A stretch of 64,000 bases of DNA from Streptomyces justiciae (GCF_015163075.1 NZ_JADDXU010000004.1:434001-498000), one strand, 5' to 3'. Numbered from the stretch's first letter, positions 8,208 through 18,800 are shown. The notes: generated by a model from the letters alone, not told the origin. Translations and numbers: made by a program.

Positions 8208-9248
8208 TCACCCGCTCACCCGAGCGGTCGTCCGCCGGGCGACCAGCGTCGGTGAGAGTTTGATCTGCACGGACGTCTTCTGCCGCTCGGCGATCCGCTC
8301 CAGGAGCAGGCGTACGGCGTTGGAGCCGATCTCCCGCCCCGCCTGGTCGACGCTCGTCAGCGAGATGGGGCCGAAGGAGGCGAAGGTCGTGTTGTCGTAG
8401 CCGGCGACCGAGATGTCGTCGGGAACGGACAGCCCGGCCTCGGCGAGGGCATCGAGCACTCCCATGGCGACGATGTCCGCGCCGGCGAAGATCGCCGTGG
8501 GCCGTTGCGGCCGGGCGAGGAGTTGCCGGGCGCCTTCGTGGCCGCCCTGCTGGGTGTAGACGGTGGAGACGATGTCGATCTCGTCCGCGAGACCATGGGC
8601 CTGCATGGCGCGCCGGTAGCCGTCCGCGCGCTGGGCGTTGGGCATCTCCACGATGCGGGTCGGGTCGGTCTCGTGGTGCTCGATGTGGGCGATGCGGCGG
8701 TGGCCGAGGCCGACGAGGTGATCGACGACCAGGGCCGCGCCGGTGACGTCGTCGTCGGTGACGGTGTCGTACACGGGGGAGTGCCCGTGGCGGCCGACGA
8801 CGACGGTCGGCACGGTGGCGGCGATGTGCTCCAGACGGGAGCGCGCGGACACCGGAGCGATCAGGATGATGCCGTCCATCCCGCGGTCGATCATGGCCTC
8901 CGTGATGCGCGCCTCCGTCTGCTCGTCGTTGCAGCCGCCCGGGCCCAGGAACACCTGGTAGTCGGTGTCGGCGAGGCGGCCGGTGATGCCGTCGACGATC
9001 TCGGGGAAGAACGGGTTGCGGATGTCCGGGAGCATCACGCCGATCGTGTACGTCTGCCCGCGCAGCCCCCGTGCGGCGGCCAGTGGCCGGTAGCCCAGCT
9101 CGTCGATGGCGCGCCGCACCTTGGCCCGCATCTCGGGGCTCGCCCCGTAGGCGTTGCGCAGCACTTTGGACACCGCGGTGGTGGACACCCGGGCATGGCG
9201 GGCCACGTCGACGATGGTCACGCGACGTGGCGGGGTGGGCGGCTCCAT
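8208..9248 (-). CDS. LacI-family regulator of the rhamnoside locus
   Basis: A 346-residue LacI/GalR repressor. The DNA-binding helices are at about residues 10-33 (VTIVDVARHARVSTTAVSKV), the hinge helix is near 58-62 (LAAARGL), and the periplasmic-binding-like ligand domain starts at YTIGVMLPDI. GGAGGA precedes the ATG. It is divergent from the ABC-GH78 operon that starts at 9600, and the intergenic region holds two palindromes of LacI type. It is the best candidate to bind TGAAWCGWTTCA elements here and at 15.86, 28.20, 35.47 and 54.62 kb. The effector is probably rhamnose or a rhamnoside, by context only. Confidence 0.85.
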   Translation of the reverse strand: MEPPTPPRRVTIVDVARHARVSTTAVSKVLRNAYGASPEMRAKVRRAIDELGYRPLAAARGLRGQTYTIGVMLPDIRNPFFPEIVDGITGRLADTDYQVFLGPGGCNDEQTEARITEAMIDRGMDGIILIAPVSARSRLEHIAATVPTVVVGRHGHSPVYDTVTDDDVTGAALVVDHLVGLGHRRIAHIEHHETDPTRIVEMPNAQRADGYRRAMQAHGLADEIDIVSTVYTQQGGHEGARQLLARPQRPTAIFAGADIVAMGVLDALAEAGLSVPDDISVAGYDNTTFASFGPISLTSVDQAGREIGSNAVRLLLERIAERQKTSVQIKLSPTLVARRTTARVSG

Positions 9249-9383
9249 GCGGCTTCCTCCGGTGCCGTGGGCAACGTTGGCGGAAAGTGTACGGAGAAAG
9301 TCCTCTCCAGGTAAGAGCGATCACCGGGGCCGGACAGGCGGGTGCGACCGGCGTCGTAACAATTTCGCAGCTTGCGCGGCATC

Positions 9384-9412
9384 TTGACGTCATGCGGTGG
9401 GCTCTCTAGGGT
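9384..9412 (+). promoter_or_regulatory. Vegetative promoter of the ABC-GH78 operon
   Basis: TTGACG (9384-9389), a 17-nt spacer and TAGGGT (9407-9412) make a near-consensus principal-sigma promoter pointing at the permease operon. Transcription would start around 9419, just ahead of the palindrome at 9428, giving a leader of about 180 nt that contains a second palindrome. Confidence 0.7.
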
Positions 9413-9427
9413 CTGGCACCACCCGAT

Positions 9428-9441
9428 GGGAAACGTTACCC
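9428..9441. promoter_or_regulatory. LacI-type operator, outer copy
   Basis: GGGAAACGTTACCC is a 14-bp dyad around AACGTT with one mismatched pair. It lies about 9 bp after the expected transcription start. The same element differing at one base, GGGAAACGTTATCC, lies at 35574-35587 upstream of the carboxylesterase gene, where it overlaps a -10 element. Confidence 0.6.
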
Positions 9442-9569
9442 GTCAGCGGCGATCGGGACGCGTGATCCGCTGGCTTCCGCAGCCGACAGGCTTCGTCCGC
9501 GGCCACAACACAAGATCCCGGCAGACGCTCTCGCTCCGCCGAACCGCCACAGCCCGCAACGGGCACGCT

Positions 9570-9583
9570 TTGAATCGTTTCAA
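9570..9583. promoter_or_regulatory. LacI-type operator, inner copy
   Basis: TTGAATCGTTTCAA, a dyad with CG at its centre, starts 30 bp upstream of the permease start codon. It belongs to the TGAAWCGWTTCA set also found at 15856, 28197 and 54616, with a variant at 35462. Confidence 0.65.
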
Positions 9584-9599
9584 GGAAGCAGGTGCGCCC

Positions 9600-10547
9600 G
9601 TGACCCTCGCCCCGAACGCCCAGCTCCCGGATCGTGACCACTCTCCGGACCCGGCCCCGGGCACCCCGCCGCGGTGTGCACGCACGACGCCGCCCTGGTG
9701 GTTCATGGCACCGGCTCTGCTGCTGTTCGCCTTCGTCGTCCTGATCCCCAGCGGCCGCGGGCTGTACTACGCGTTCACCGACTGGGACGGTCTGGACCCC
9801 GACTTCTCCTTCATCGGCCTGGACAACTTCGCCGAGATGACCCGTGACACCGACGCGGTCCAGGCCATCTGGCACACCCTGCTCATCGCCGTGTCGATCA
9901 CCGTCGTGCAGAACGCGGTCGGCCTGCTGCTGGCCCTCGGCGTCAACTCGGCGATCAAGTCCCGCAACCTGCTCAGGGTCCTGCTGTTCGCCCCCGCGGT
10001 GGTCACCCCGATCGTGACCGCCTACCTGTGGCGCAACCTGCTCGGCCCGGACGGCGCGGTCAACAGCCTGTTCGGCGCCGTGGGACTCGACGGCTGGCGG
10101 CAGGACTGGCTGGGCAGCCCGGACCTGGCCCTGTGGACGATCGTCGGAGTGATCGTCTGGCAGTACGCCGGCTATTCGATGGTCATCTTCCTGGCGGGAC
10201 TGCAGTCGGTGCCCCAGGAGGTCCACGAGGCCGCGTCCCTCGACGGCGCCGGGCCCGTGCGGCGCTTCTGGTCGGTGACCCGGCCGCTGCTGGCCCCCGC
10301 CTTCACCGTCAACCTGATGCTGTCGATCATCGGCGGCCTCAAACTCTTCGACCAGGTCTACGCGCTGACCGGCGGCGGCCCCGGACACGCCACCGACACC
10401 ATCTCGACGCTCATCTACAAGGACGCCTTCACGCTCGGCGAGTTCGGCTACAGCATCGCCCTCGCCGTGGTCCTGACGATCATCGTCGCCGTCGCCTCCA
10501 CCGGCCAGTACGCCCTGCTGGCCCGCAGCGAGAGGGCCGCCTCGTGA
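9600..10547 (+). CDS. Sugar ABC transporter permease (MalF type)
   Basis: A 315-residue inner-membrane subunit with about six membrane helices, the first at WWFMAPALLLFAFVVLIP. The EAA loop that contacts the ATPase reads EVHEAASLDGAGPVRRFWSV at about residues 210-230. GTG 9600 is chosen because the longer open frame merely translates the operator. The stop overlaps the next permease start in GTGA. No ATP-binding subunit is encoded in the locus, which is normal in Streptomyces where one shared MsiK-type ATPase serves many importers. The substrate is probably rhamnose or rhamno-oligosaccharides because the operon contains a GH78 gene. Confidence 0.88.
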   Translation: MTLAPNAQLPDRDHSPDPAPGTPPRCARTTPPWWFMAPALLLFAFVVLIPSGRGLYYAFTDWDGLDPDFSFIGLDNFAEMTRDTDAVQAIWHTLLIAVSITVVQNAVGLLLALGVNSAIKSRNLLRVLLFAPAVVTPIVTAYLWRNLLGPDGAVNSLFGAVGLDGWRQDWLGSPDLALWTIVGVIVWQYAGYSMVIFLAGLQSVPQEVHEAASLDGAGPVRRFWSVTRPLLAPAFTVNLMLSIIGGLKLFDQVYALTGGGPGHATDTISTLIYKDAFTLGEFGYSIALAVVLTIIVAVASTGQYALLARSERAAS

Positions 10548-11365
10548 GCCGCTACCGTCCCCGCACCCTCGCCCTCGAACTGTCCATGATCGCCGTCGCC
10601 CTGCTCGTCGGCTTCCCGGTCTACGTCCTGGTCAACCTCGCCGTACGGCCCGCCTCGGACAACTCGTCCCCCATCAGCCCGACCAGCTCACCCACCCTCG
10701 ACAACTTCAGCCAGGCCTGGCAACAGGGCGCCCTCGGCGGGGCGTTGGCCAACAGCCTGCTGGTGACGGCGTCCAGCGTCGTGATCGTCCTGGCCGTCTC
10801 CTCCCTGGCCGCCTACCCGTTGGCCCGCATCACGGCCCGCTGGTCACGCGGCACCTACCTGCTGGTCCTCCTCGGCCTGGTGCTGCCCTTCCAGCTCGCC
10901 TCGCTCCCGCTGTACCAGACCATGCGCGACCTCGGCCTGCTCGGCACCCCCTGGGCCCTGGTCCTGTTCTACTCCGGCCTCCAAGTGCCGTTCACGGTCT
11001 TCCTGTACGTCGGCTTCCTGCGCGCCATGCCGCGTGACTTCGAGGACGCCGCCCTGATCGACGGCTGCACCCCGCTCCAGGGCTACCGGTACGTCGTCCT
11101 GCCCATGCTCAAGCCCATCACCGTGACGGCGCTGGTGCTCAACACGGTCGCCGTCTGGAACGACTTCTTCACCCCGCTGCTGTACCTCAGCGGCAGCGCG
11201 CAGCAGACCATGCCGGTCGCGATCGCCGGGTTCGTCGGTCAGTACGTCACCGACTGGAACCTCATCTTCGCCGCCCTGGTGATCAGCATCCTGCCCGTCC
11301 TGCTCATCTACTTCCTCCTGCAACGCAGCATCATCAACGGCTTTGCCGGAGGCCTGCGGGGCTGA
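10544..11365 (+). CDS. Sugar ABC transporter permease (MalG type)
   Basis: A 273-residue partner permease. Hydrophobic helices start at LALELSMIAVALLVGFPVYVL split over helix 1; the EAA loop reads DFEDAALIDGCTPLQGYRYV at about residues 165-185; the C-terminus is LLQRSIINGFAGGLRG, typical for MalG homologues. The GTG start overlaps the upstream stop by 4 bp, implying translational coupling. It pairs with the MalF-type subunit in the membrane. Confidence 0.88.
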   Translation: MSRYRPRTLALELSMIAVALLVGFPVYVLVNLAVRPASDNSSPISPTSSPTLDNFSQAWQQGALGGALANSLLVTASSVVIVLAVSSLAAYPLARITARWSRGTYLLVLLGLVLPFQLASLPLYQTMRDLGLLGTPWALVLFYSGLQVPFTVFLYVGFLRAMPRDFEDAALIDGCTPLQGYRYVVLPMLKPITVTALVLNTVAVWNDFFTPLLYLSGSAQQTMPVAIAGFVGQYVTDWNLIFAALVISILPVLLIYFLLQRSIINGFAGGLRG

Positions 11366-11397
11366 CGCCCCGCCTTCTGCTCCTCGAGGGAGACACC

Positions 11398-12666
11398 ATG
11401 AAGACACGCATGTTCACGGCCCTCGTCGCCACCACGACGGCTGCCGCTCTCCTGGCCGCGTGCAGCGGCGGGACCAAGTCCGCCTCCGAGGGCGGCGGGG
11501 GTTCCAAGACCCTGACGCTGGCCTCGGTCGACCAGGGCTCCGTCGAGGACGTCGTCAAGGCGTTCGAGAAGGCCAACCCGGGCGTCAAGGTCCGCTACAC
11601 CACCAGCGGCGCCGACCAGTACCAGCAGCAGATCCGCACCCAGCTCGCCTCCGGCACCGCGCCGGACGTGATGTCCGTGTGGCCCGGCAACGGCAACCCC
11701 GCCGCCACCCATGTCCTCGCCAAGCCCGGCTATCTGCGCGACCTCTCCGACCAGCCGTGGGCCGCCAAGATGCCCCCGGCGATCAAGTCCGTCGCCCAGT
11801 ACGAGGGCAAGACGTACAACGCGATCTTCGGCCAGAACGGCATCGGCGCGGTCTACAACGACGAGGCCATGAAGAAGGCCGGCCTCACCCCGCCGGACAC
11901 CTGGACGAAGCTGCTCGCCTTCTGCCGCGACGCCAAGGCCAAGGGGACCCCCGCCTTCGCGCTGGGCAACCAGGACAACTGGGTGACCCAGCTGGTGCTG
12001 TACGCCATGGTCGCGACGACCGTGTACGGCCCGGACCGCGACTTCGACCAGAAGCTGCAGGCGGGCCAGGCCACCTTCGCGAAGTCCGAGTGGGCCACCG
12101 CCCTGGACAAGTACCTGACGATGGAGAAGACCGGCTGCTTCCAGAAGAACCCGCTGGGCACCAACTACGAGGCCAGTCAGCAGCTCGCCGCCACCGGCAA
12201 GACCCTCGGCATCATCCAGGGCAACTGGGTCATCGCCCTGCTCAAGGGCAAGAACCCGCAGGCCTCGTTCACGCTCAAGGCGGTGCCGGCGACCGACACC
12301 CCGTCCCAGACCCTCATCCCGGCCGCGGCAGGCGCCGGCTACGGCGTCAACGCCAAGGCGAAGAACCCCGAACTGGCCCTGAAGTTCGTGAACTTCGTGA
12401 TGTCGCCCCAGGGCATGCCCCTGTTCACCAAGAAGCAGGGCAGCCTGCCCTCCCTGCCCGACACCGGCTTCAAGGTCGACCCCTCGCTCACCGAGCTGTC
12501 GACGTTCATCACCTCCAACCGCACCGTGCCGTTCATGGACCAGCTGTGGCCCAACGCCAAGGTGCAGCAGACCATGCTCAGCGGCCTCCAGGAGATCTTC
12601 AGCGGCCAGAGCACCCCGCAGGGCGTCCTGAAGGACATGGACAACGACTACAAGGCCGGCTCCTGA
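11398..12666 (+). CDS. Sugar-binding lipoprotein of ABC importer
   Basis: A 422-residue extracellular solute-binding protein (family 1). The signal peptide ends in the lipobox LLAAC with Cys22, so it is anchored outside the membrane. A Gly/Ser linker precedes the binding fold (TLTLASVDQGSVEDVVKAFE and the APDVMSVWPGNGNP ligand-region loop). GAGGGAG is well placed before ATG. It lies 32 bp after the second permease in the same operon. The cargo is inferred from the rhamnosidase gene that follows. Confidence 0.9.
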   Translation: MKTRMFTALVATTTAAALLAACSGGTKSASEGGGGSKTLTLASVDQGSVEDVVKAFEKANPGVKVRYTTSGADQYQQQIRTQLASGTAPDVMSVWPGNGNPAATHVLAKPGYLRDLSDQPWAAKMPPAIKSVAQYEGKTYNAIFGQNGIGAVYNDEAMKKAGLTPPDTWTKLLAFCRDAKAKGTPAFALGNQDNWVTQLVLYAMVATTVYGPDRDFDQKLQAGQATFAKSEWATALDKYLTMEKTGCFQKNPLGTNYEASQQLAATGKTLGIIQGNWVIALLKGKNPQASFTLKAVPATDTPSQTLIPAAAGAGYGVNAKAKNPELALKFVNFVMSPQGMPLFTKKQGSLPSLPDTGFKVDPSLTELSTFITSNRTVPFMDQLWPNAKVQQTMLSGLQEIFSGQSTPQGVLKDMDNDYKAGS

Positions 12667-12700
12667 CCCGGCAGACCGGCGTCCGAAGGGACCCACGGAG

Positions 12701-15700
12701 TTGACCGATGCAGCACCTGAGAACCGAAGGAGTGGCGATGCCGAAGGACCGACGGGACCCCGCCGTCGCACCGTGCTCGCGGCCAGTGCCGGCGCGGTGC
12801 CGGTGATGGCCGGCGTGCCGGGCGGAACGCCCGCCGGGGCGGCGCCGCAGCGCCCCGTGGAGGAGGGCGAAGTGTACGGACTGACCGTGGAACACCGCAC
12901 CGACCCGCTCGGGGTGGACGCCGCGCACCCCCGCTTCGGGTGGCGGATGCGGTCCGCCGGACGCGGGCGGAACCAGGGGGCGTACGAGATCCTCGTGGCG
13001 AGCTCGCCGGGGAAGCTGGCCGGTGACCGCGCCGACGTCTGGAGCAGCGGCCGCGTCCCGACCGCCGACTCGGTGGCCGTCCGCTACCGGGGCAAGCCGC
13101 TGAAGGCCGCGACCCGCTACCACTGGACCGTCAACGTCTGGGACACGAAGGGCCGTTGGATCGGCAGCGGGCCCGTGGCCTGGTTCGAGACGGGCCTGAT
13201 GAGCACCGACGGCGTCACCGGCTGGGACGACGCCGAGTGGATCGGAATGCGGGGCAAGACGCCCCGCTCGCCCGGCGCGCCGATGCTGCGCACCGAGACC
13301 CGGCTCAAGGGCCGGGTCCGCGAGGCCCGGCTGTACGTCTCCGCGCTCGGCGTCTACGACGCCTACGTCAGCGGCCACCGGGTGACCGTCCCGCAGGACG
13401 GCGGCACCACCCTCGAACTGCTGCCGTCCGGCTGGACGAACTACGACGTCCGCGCCAACTACCTCACCTACGACGTCACGCACCTCGTCGCCCGGGAACC
13501 GGTCGTCACCCTGGCGGCCGTCCTCGGCAACGGCTGGTACAACGGCCGGATATCCGAGGGGAGTACGTACTACTCCGAGGACGGCAACGCCCTCGCCCTG
13601 AAGGCCAAGTTGCTGATCCGCTACGCCGACGGCACGACCGAGTCCGTCGTCACCCGCCCGGACGGCACCTGGAAGGCCACCGACACCGGCCCCTACCGGG
13701 CCGACGACATCTACGACGGCCAGACCTACGACGCCCGCGAGGAACTGGCGGGCTGGACGTCCGCCGGCTACGACGACTCCGCCTGGTCCGACACCGAACG
13801 CGTCCCCTACACGACCAAGTACCCGGACGCCCAGCTCCTCGCCTACCCGGCGGAGAGCGCCCGCCTGATGACCCGTTGGGACTGCCGACCGCAGTCGATC
13901 ACCGTGTACACGGGGGTGACCGGCGAGGGCCGGGGACGGATCGTCGTCGACCCCGACCGCACCGTCACCGACCCGCACCAGGCGGCCTCCGCCCACGTCA
14001 CCCTCGGCGCCGGCGACACCGCCGTCTTCGACCTGGGCCAGAACATGGTGGGCGTACCCCGCTACAGCGTGCGCGGCCCCGCCGGGGCCCAGGTCTCCTT
14101 CCGGTTCGGGGAGATGCTCAATGACGACAGCGCCGGCGCGGACGGCCCCGAGGGCTCCGTCTACCGGGCTAACCTCCGCAGCGCCGAGGCCACCAGCACC
14201 TACATCCTCAAGGGTGACCGCAACGGCGAGACCCACCAGGACTCCCTGACCTTCTACGGCTTCCGCTACGCGTCCGTCACCGCCACCGAGACGGTCACGA
14301 TCACCCGCCTGACCGGCAAGGTCGCCACCTCCGCCGTCCAGGAGACCGGCACCGTCACCACCGACGACCCCGACACCAACCAGCTGATCAGCAACATCCG
14401 TTGGGGCCAGCGCGGCAACTACCTGTGGGTGCCCACCGACTGCCCGCAACGCGACGAACGCCTCGGCTGGACCGGCGACACCCAGGTCTTCGCCACCACC
14501 GGCCTGTACAACGCGGACGCCGCCCCCTTCCTCACCCACTTCCAGGACACGGTCGTCGACTCCGCCGCCCTCTACGGCATGGACAAAGCCCAGTTCACCG
14601 GAGTCGCCCCCGGCGGACGCTACAACTTCCCCGGCGGCGGCAGCGGTTGGGCCGACTGCGGGGTCGTCCTGCCCTGGACGCTGTGGCAGATGACCGGCGA
14701 CCCGACCGTCATCGAGCACAACTGGCCCGCGATGACCCGCTACCTCGACTGGATCCGGCAGCAGACCGGCGACACCTACGCTGGCCAGGGCTCCCTCACC
14801 GGCGACTGGCTCGCCCCGCAGCAGACCAGCGCCCAGCTCATGAGCGACGTCTACTACGGCTATTCCACCCGCCTGATGGCCCAGATGGCCCACGCCGTCG
14901 ACCGCCCGACCGAGGCCGCGGCCTACGAGCAGCTGTTCGCCGACATCAAGAAGGCGTTCATCAGCAAGTACCTCAGCACCGAGGGCGGCACCACCACCGT
15001 CAGGTCCAGCCTCGGCGAGGCCTCCCCGATCGAACCCGGCGCGGACCCCGACCAGAAGACGGAGGACAACACCCAGTCCGCCCTGCTGTGGGTGCTCAAA
15101 CTCGGCTTCTACGACACCGAGGCCCAACGCCGAGCCCTGGTCGGCCACTTGGCGGACAACATCGGCAACGACGCGGCCTACAAGGCGGCCCACCCGACCA
15201 GCAGCCGGGTCAAGTACGCCGAGAACACGCTGTCCGTCGGCTTCCTCGGCGTCAACGTCCTTGCCCCCGTCCTCAGCGACGAGGGCCGCACCGACCTGGC
15301 GTACGCACTGCTCCACCAGGACGCGCTGCCGTCCTGGCTGTACTCGGTGAAGAACGGCGCCACCACGGTGTGGGAGCGCTGGAACTCCTACTCCAAGGAC
15401 GACGGCTTCGGCCCGGTCAGCATGAACTCCTTCAACCACTACGCCTACGGCGCCGTCATGGAGTGGATGTACGCCTACATGGCCGGCATCGCCCGCGACC
15501 CCGACAGCCCCGGCTTCAAGCACTTCGTCCTCCAGCCGCACCTCGATCCCACGGGACGGATCACCGAGGTCGCGGCGGCGTACGAGTCGCCGTACGGCCG
15601 GATCAAGAGCGAGTGGAAGGTCGCGGACGCGGGCGGCACCTTCTCGTACGACGTCCAGGTGCCCGCCAACAGCGAGGCCACCCTGCGGCTTCCGGCCCTC

Positions 15701-15835
15701 TCCGCCGACACCGTCCGCGAGGGGCGGACCCCGCTGGCCGGCGTCGACGGGGTGCGTTTCCTCGGGCACGCCGACGGCGTGGCCTCGTACCGGCTGCCGT
15801 CGGGCTCGTACCGGCTCACCAGCAGGCTGCGCTGA
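12701..15835 (+). CDS. Secreted alpha-L-rhamnosidase (GH78) no. 1
   Basis: A 1044-residue GH78 enzyme that hydrolyses terminal alpha-L-rhamnose. A Tat-like signal (PRRRTVLAASAGAV) is at residues 20-40. N-terminal beta domains are followed by the (alpha/alpha)6 barrel from about residue 550, and the barrel carries the family motif D580-CPQRDE586-R (general-acid region) and the second Glu at 892 in TTVWERW. A C-terminal beta-sandwich closes the protein. The TTG start follows GGAG directly, which is poor; an ATG at 12738 has AAGGAG at ideal spacing but lies in another frame, so the 5' end may be frameshifted. It is fourth in the ABC operon. Confidence 0.85.
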   Translation: MTDAAPENRRSGDAEGPTGPRRRTVLAASAGAVPVMAGVPGGTPAGAAPQRPVEEGEVYGLTVEHRTDPLGVDAAHPRFGWRMRSAGRGRNQGAYEILVASSPGKLAGDRADVWSSGRVPTADSVAVRYRGKPLKAATRYHWTVNVWDTKGRWIGSGPVAWFETGLMSTDGVTGWDDAEWIGMRGKTPRSPGAPMLRTETRLKGRVREARLYVSALGVYDAYVSGHRVTVPQDGGTTLELLPSGWTNYDVRANYLTYDVTHLVAREPVVTLAAVLGNGWYNGRISEGSTYYSEDGNALALKAKLLIRYADGTTESVVTRPDGTWKATDTGPYRADDIYDGQTYDAREELAGWTSAGYDDSAWSDTERVPYTTKYPDAQLLAYPAESARLMTRWDCRPQSITVYTGVTGEGRGRIVVDPDRTVTDPHQAASAHVTLGAGDTAVFDLGQNMVGVPRYSVRGPAGAQVSFRFGEMLNDDSAGADGPEGSVYRANLRSAEATSTYILKGDRNGETHQDSLTFYGFRYASVTATETVTITRLTGKVATSAVQETGTVTTDDPDTNQLISNIRWGQRGNYLWVPTDCPQRDERLGWTGDTQVFATTGLYNADAAPFLTHFQDTVVDSAALYGMDKAQFTGVAPGGRYNFPGGGSGWADCGVVLPWTLWQMTGDPTVIEHNWPAMTRYLDWIRQQTGDTYAGQGSLTGDWLAPQQTSAQLMSDVYYGYSTRLMAQMAHAVDRPTEAAAYEQLFADIKKAFISKYLSTEGGTTTVRSSLGEASPIEPGADPDQKTEDNTQSALLWVLKLGFYDTEAQRRALVGHLADNIGNDAAYKAAHPTSSRVKYAENTLSVGFLGVNVLAPVLSDEGRTDLAYALLHQDALPSWLYSVKNGATTVWERWNSYSKDDGFGPVSMNSFNHYAYGAVMEWMYAYMAGIARDPDSPGFKHFVLQPHLDPTGRITEVAAAYESPYGRIKSEWKVADAGGTFSYDVQVPANSEATLRLPALSADTVREGRTPLAGVDGVRFLGHADGVASYRLPSGSYRLTSRLR

Positions 15836-15855
15836 GAGCTCTGCGGGCCTGTGTG

Positions 15856-15867
15856 TGAATCGTTTCA
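15856..15867. promoter_or_regulatory. LacI-type operator before GH78 no. 2
   Basis: TGAATCGTTTCA is a 12-bp dyad starting 41 bp upstream of the next rhamnosidase ATG, in the 61-bp gap after GH78 no. 1. It is identical to the core of 9570-9583. I see no strong promoter beside it, so it may act on readthrough or on a weak internal promoter. Confidence 0.6.
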
Positions 15868-15896
15868 AAAACTTCGTACTCCCTAGGAGAACTCGT

Positions 15897-18800
15897 ATGT
15901 CGGAGACAACGCACGGCACCCCGAGTCGCAGACAGGTGGTCGGCACCATGGCCGCGTCCGCAGCGGGACTCGCCCTGCCCCTGACCCCCGGGCTTGCCGC
16001 GCAGAACGCCTACGCCCAGCCGCGGGACGGCAGCGGCGGCGGGACCCAGGTCGTGGGCCTCGCGATCGACGGCCGGGAGGACCACCCGCTCGGCGTCGAC
16101 GACCCCGCGCCGCGGCTGAGCTGGCGGGTCGTCCACGCGGACGACGGCTGGCTGCAGAGCGCCTATCAGATCCGGGCGGCGCGCACGGAACGCGACCTCG
16201 ACGGTGGGCGCCTGCTGTGGGACAGCGGCAAGGTCCGCTCGGCCGCCCAGACCGACATCGCGTGGCGGGGACCCGCCCTCGGCTCGCGGGAGCGTGTCGT
16301 CTGGCGGGTGCGGGTGTGGGGCGAGAAGGGCGGTCCGACGCCGTGGAGTCGCCCGGCCTCGTGGGAGATGGGCCTGCTGCGGCGGGCCGACTGGGGTGAC
16401 GCGCGCTGGATCGAGTACGCCGGACGCACCGTCGACCAGCCGCTGCCCGTGTTCGCCCGCGCCTTCCGTGTGGGCAGCCGCGGAGGAGAGGTCACCAAGG
16501 CCAGGCTGTACATCTCCGGTGTGGGACTGCAGGTGGCCCGGCTCAACGGCCGACCGGTCACCGACGAGGTGCTCGCCCCGGGCAACTCCAACTACCAGCT
16601 GTCCGTGGAGTACCGCGCCTACGACGTCACCGACCTCGTCAGGAACGGCGACAACACCCTCGGCGTCGAACTCGGCCACGGCACCGCGCTGGTGACGCGA
16701 TCCGTGACCAACGCCGCGACCGGGCGCAGCGCCCCGTACAGCTGGTGGCAGAGCCAGTTCAAGGGCACCGGGACCCTGGTCGAGGCCGCCGCCCGGGGCG
16801 CGAGCAGCATCAAGGTGAGCAGCGTCGCCAACTACCACGTCGGCGGCACCGTCAACATCGACACCGGTGACGGCGGGGAGCGGCTGGAGTCACGGACGAT
16901 CACGGCGCTGGACACCGCGGCCACCACCATCGCCTTCCAGCCCGCCCTGTCCGCCGACCACGCCGCCGGCGCGGCCGTCTCCGCCTCGGGCAACTCGCTC
17001 GCGAGCACCGACCCCAGCGCGGGCGCTGCGGTCACCCCGCGGCTCATCGCCCGCCTGGAACTGACGAAGGCGGACGGAAGCGTCCAGACCGTCGTAAGCG
17101 ACCGCTCCTGGAAGGCGGCCCTCGGCGCGACGACCACCGCCAACTGGTACTCCGGCTCCGACTACGACGCCCGGCGGGAGCAGCCCGGCTGGACCGCCCC
17201 GGGCGCGGACCTGAGCGCGGCGGCCGAGCGCCGCGACGGCACGGCCATGGGATGGGTCGCGGCCGGTGTCGCCCCGCCCCCCAACCTGACCACCGAGCTG
17301 GTGTGGCGGACGGCCGAACCCCTGAAGGTCGTCGACAAGCTGCGGCCGGTGAGCGTCACCCAGCCCCAACCGGGCGTCTGGGTCTTCGACTTCGGGCAGA
17401 ACTTCGCCGGCTGGCCCCAGCTGAACCTGGACGGCCGGGTTCCGGCCGGAACCACCGTGAAGCTCCAGCCTGCCGAGTCCCTGAACGCGGACGGCACCGT
17501 CAACCAGGCCTCCATCCGCGGCGGTGGCGCGTCCCGGGGCACCGACGTCTTCGCCGCCTACACCGCGCACGGCGAAACCCCCGACGAGACGTGGCACCCG
17601 CAGTTCCACTACTTCGGCATGCAGTGGCTCCAGGTCACCGGCCTGCCCGAGGGCTACACACCCACCGCGGACACCGTCACCGGCCTCCAGCTCCACGCCG
17701 ACGTGCCCGCCGCCGGAGACGTCCGCACCTCCGACGAGCGGATCAACCGCATCCACCGCATGTCCCGTTACTCGGTCATGAGCAACGTCATGTCGACCTT
17801 CACGGACTGCCCCGGCCGCGAGAAGCTCGCCTACCCGGCCGACTACCTCCAGCCGTTCGCCTCCCTGCACCGCATCTTCGGCTACGACGCCTATCTGCGC
17901 ACCATGGAACGGCACTTGGCGGAGGGCCAGTCCAAGGCGGGCGACAACATCGGCAACGTGGCGCTCAAGGCGCCGGTGTACGACTGGGGTTACACGGGCC
18001 GCTTCGGCGACGAGATCAACTGGGGCGACGGCATCGTCCTGACGCCGTGGTTCCTGTACGAGACGTACGGCGACACCCAGACGATGGCCCGCTACTACGC
18101 GCAGATGCAGGCCTTCCTCACCTACATCCGCACCAAGAAGGCCGGCACCGGCCAGGACGCCTACATCGTGGACGCGGCGCTGGCCGACTGGATCTCCAGT
18201 GAGCAGACCTCCGGTCGTATCACCGGCACCTGGGGCTACCACCAGGTCGCCGACCGGATGGCCCGCATGGCCGAACTCCTCGGCCGTACGGCCGACGCCG
18301 CCGAGTACCGCAGCCTCGCCACCCACATCAAGGAGGCCTTCAACGACGCCTTCTACAACAGCTCCCTCGGCCGCTACACCGCGCAGGGCGAGCAGGGCGG
18401 CACCGGGGCGACCCAGGCCGCCCAGGCTCTGGCGCTGGACGAGGGGCTGGTCCCGGAGAGCGAGCGGGAGAAGGTCCTGGACGCGCTGGTGGAACTGGTC
18501 CGCGCCCATCAACCCTTCGGCGGGGGCCCGCACTTCAGCGGCGGCACCATCGGGCTGGCGCCCATCGTCAGGGCGCTCCACGAAGGCGGCCGCGACGACG
18601 TCCTGTGGGACGTGCTCCAGGAGGACACCCGCCCGAGCTACGGCTACTTCATGCAGCCCACGACGGCCAACCCGGGCGGACTGACGACCCATCCCGAACA
18701 GTGGGACATGGGCAACTCCAAGAACCACATGATCCTCCTCCAGATCGAGGAGTGGTTCCACAGTGGCCTCGCCGGAATCCGCCAGCCGCGCGGCGGCGCC

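Noticed and set aside
15855..15896. Upstream start giving an MNRFK N-terminus for GH78 no. 2
   Set aside because: MNRFK is just the translated operator (GTGAATCGTTTCAAA). The same artefact occurs at GH78 no. 4. The downstream ATGs have proper ribosome sites and signal peptides.
12599..15949. A 1116-codon open frame antisense to GH78 no. 1
   Set aside because: Its translation is low-complexity (V/G/D-rich) with no domain. Long antisense frames are expected in 70% GC DNA; the plus-strand frame is a clear GH78.
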